Shown: positions 63,235 to 64,000 of the stretch, one piece after another
Layout of the letters: each line of letters starts with the position of its first letter
Position numbering within the stretch: the stretch's first letter is position 1
Origin: Ruegeria arenilitoris
GTDB taxonomy: Bacteria; Pseudomonadota; Alphaproteobacteria; Rhodobacterales; Rhodobacteraceae
Assembly (NCBI RefSeq): GCF_013031355.1
Contig: NZ_WPZO01000009.1
Coordinates: forward strand, 1 to 64,000
DNA: 64,000 nucleotides
Direction of reading: 5' to 3'
Notes under the pieces: generated by a model
What the model was told of the DNA's origin: nothing
Databases searched by the model: none
Seen by the model: only the letters and a program-made list of their open reading frames with translations
Position numbers and translations under genes: made by a program

Positions 63235-64000
63235 GCGGTCTCCGTCTTGTTGTCTTCGGTCGTGTCGGCGATCTGGTGGTAATACTCAGCCAGAATGTGA
63301 AACGCCTGCTTTTTCGTTTTCTTGTCGGCGGCGATCAGGCCTTTGTGATTATAGCCGTTCTGGAACTTGTTCTGGCGGCGTTCTACCCGGAAATCGTACA
63401 GAATCCACGGCGACATGCCTTTGATATAGTCCAGACGCCTGAGGGTATCGATCTGGCGGCGATAGACCTCGGCCATGTAATCCTCGCTGAACAGCCCGGT
63501 CTTGGGACCATTAGGGCCGATCACCCCGTCCGCGCCGGTTTCCGAGATCACCACCGGTTTTTCCGGCGCTGAATTGGCGCCGATCCGGGCCAGGTCCTCG
63601 AAATCTTCTTCGTACCAGCCGTAATACTCGTTCAGCCCGATCACGTCGATATGGTCGGCCAAACGGTCTTCGATCCGGTTCTGGCTGTGGTTGACCAGAC
63701 AGGCGGCCGAAGTCAGGCGCGTGGGGTCCAGCGCCTTGGCGGTTTCGGCCAGACGGCGCATAAAGTCCAGACGCGCGTCGGTATCAGGGTTTTCATTGCC
63801 TACCGACCAGATGATGACCGAGGCGCGGTTGCGGTCGCGCTGGATCAGCTCACGCAGCTGATTTTCGGCATCTCGATAGGTGGCGGGGTTGGCAAAATCG
63901 ATGGCCCAGTAAACCGGAATTTCTTCCCACAGCAAAAAGCCCAACTCATCGGCAATTTCGGCCGCCCGTTCATGATGCGGGTAATGCGCCAGGCGCAGGA
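63231..64000 (-). CDS. uidA: beta-glucuronidase, glycoside hydrolase family 2 (partial, cut by window edge)
   Basis: The C-terminal 256 codons; the frame is open to base 64000. The acid/base Glu lies in SVGNENPDTD and the nucleophile Glu in VISETGADG. The NEYYGWY segment and an NxKG motif (N and K in YNHKGL) match GUS-type beta-glucuronidases, where the N-K pair binds the glucuronate carboxylate. The enzyme releases glucuronate from glucuronides for the downstream uronate pathway. TTG 63944 is internal (its region reads IADELGFLLWEE) and is not the start. No export signal can be judged, since the N-terminus is outside the window. Confidence 0.88.
   Translation of the reverse strand, partial: LRLAHYPHHERAAEIADELGFLLWEEIPVYWAIDFANPATYRDAENQLRELIQRDRNRASVIIWSVGNENPDTDARLDFMRRLAETAKALDPTRLTSAACLVNHSQNRIEDRLADHIDVIGLNEYYGWYEEDFEDLARIGANSAPEKPVVISETGADGVIGPNGPKTGLFSEDYMAEVYRRQIDTLRRLDYIKGMSPWILYDFRVERRQNKFQNGYNHKGLIAADKKTKKQAFHILAEYYHQIADTTEDNKTETA

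Noticed and set aside
1-64000. tRNA, rRNA, insertion sequence, integrase or attachment site
   Set aside because: Reading both strands I found none that I could support; a dedicated scan for tRNA and small RNA would be needed to exclude them fully.

Overview
The window is about 60% GC, densely coded, and looks like a chromosomal segment of a marine alphaproteobacterium, most likely from the Roseobacter group of the Rhodobacteraceae. This placement is an inference from gene content: serine-cycle malyl-CoA lyase, many FAD/GcvT fusion dehydrogenases, Rieske quaternary-ammonium oxygenases, a pyrrolysine-less MttB homologue, BCCT carriers and a BKACE carnitine operon. I see no rRNA, tRNA, insertion sequence, phage gene or CRISPR array.

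Layout. 0-4 kb: the 3' end of glyA and a serine-cycle malyl-CoA lyase, then a BCCT carrier and a GbcB-like flavin/[2Fe-2S] reductase on the minus strand. 4-6.6 kb: a LysR gene divergent from an amidohydrolase plus Rieske ferredoxin pair. 6.6-13.3 kb: an RND efflux permease and adaptor, a GlxA/AraC-type regulator, and an ohrR/ohr peroxide pair. 13.5-21 kb: a phthalate-dioxygenase-type reductase, a LysR gene, a Rieske oxygenase with a Glu at the bridging position, an aldehyde dehydrogenase, an unknown 79-residue protein and an FAD/GcvT dehydrogenase. 21-31.6 kb: a divergent block with an AGXT2-like aminotransferase, an MttB homologue and a LysR gene on one side, and two FAD/GcvT dehydrogenases and a sulfotransferase-like protein on the other, followed by a TetR gene. 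31.9-39.2 kb: a 1684-residue autotransporter with about 38 repeats, convergent with a TPR-sulfotransferase. 39.4-47.4 kb: a BCCT carrier and a carnitine operon (carnitine dehydrogenase-thioesterase fusion, SDR, BKACE, acetoacetyl-CoA synthetase) with a divergent CdhR-like regulator. 47.6-53.7 kb: an arginine deiminase operon with two carriers. 53.7-60.2 kb: a TPR protein, a possible GST remnant, a DUF3604 / PpiC-like / HupE-UreJ trio, and a decayed outer-membrane protein gene. 60.4-64 kb: a glucuronide operon cut by the window edge.

How the genes fit together (inference from families and context). Carnitine enters by a BCCT carrier, is oxidised to 3-dehydrocarnitine, cleaved by BKACE with acetyl-CoA to betainyl-CoA and acetoacetate, and hydrolysed to glycine betaine by the fused thioesterase; acetoacetate is activated by the synthetase. 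Betaine or related quaternary amines could then be demethylated by the Rieske oxygenase and reductases, and the FAD/GcvT dehydrogenases would pass one-carbon units to tetrahydrofolate. GlyA and malyl-CoA lyase at the left edge belong to the serine cycle, which assimilates such units. The MttB homologue and AGXT2-like aminotransferase form a less understood branch. Start codons were moved inward from the longest open frame wherever a ribosome binding site or family N-terminus supported it.
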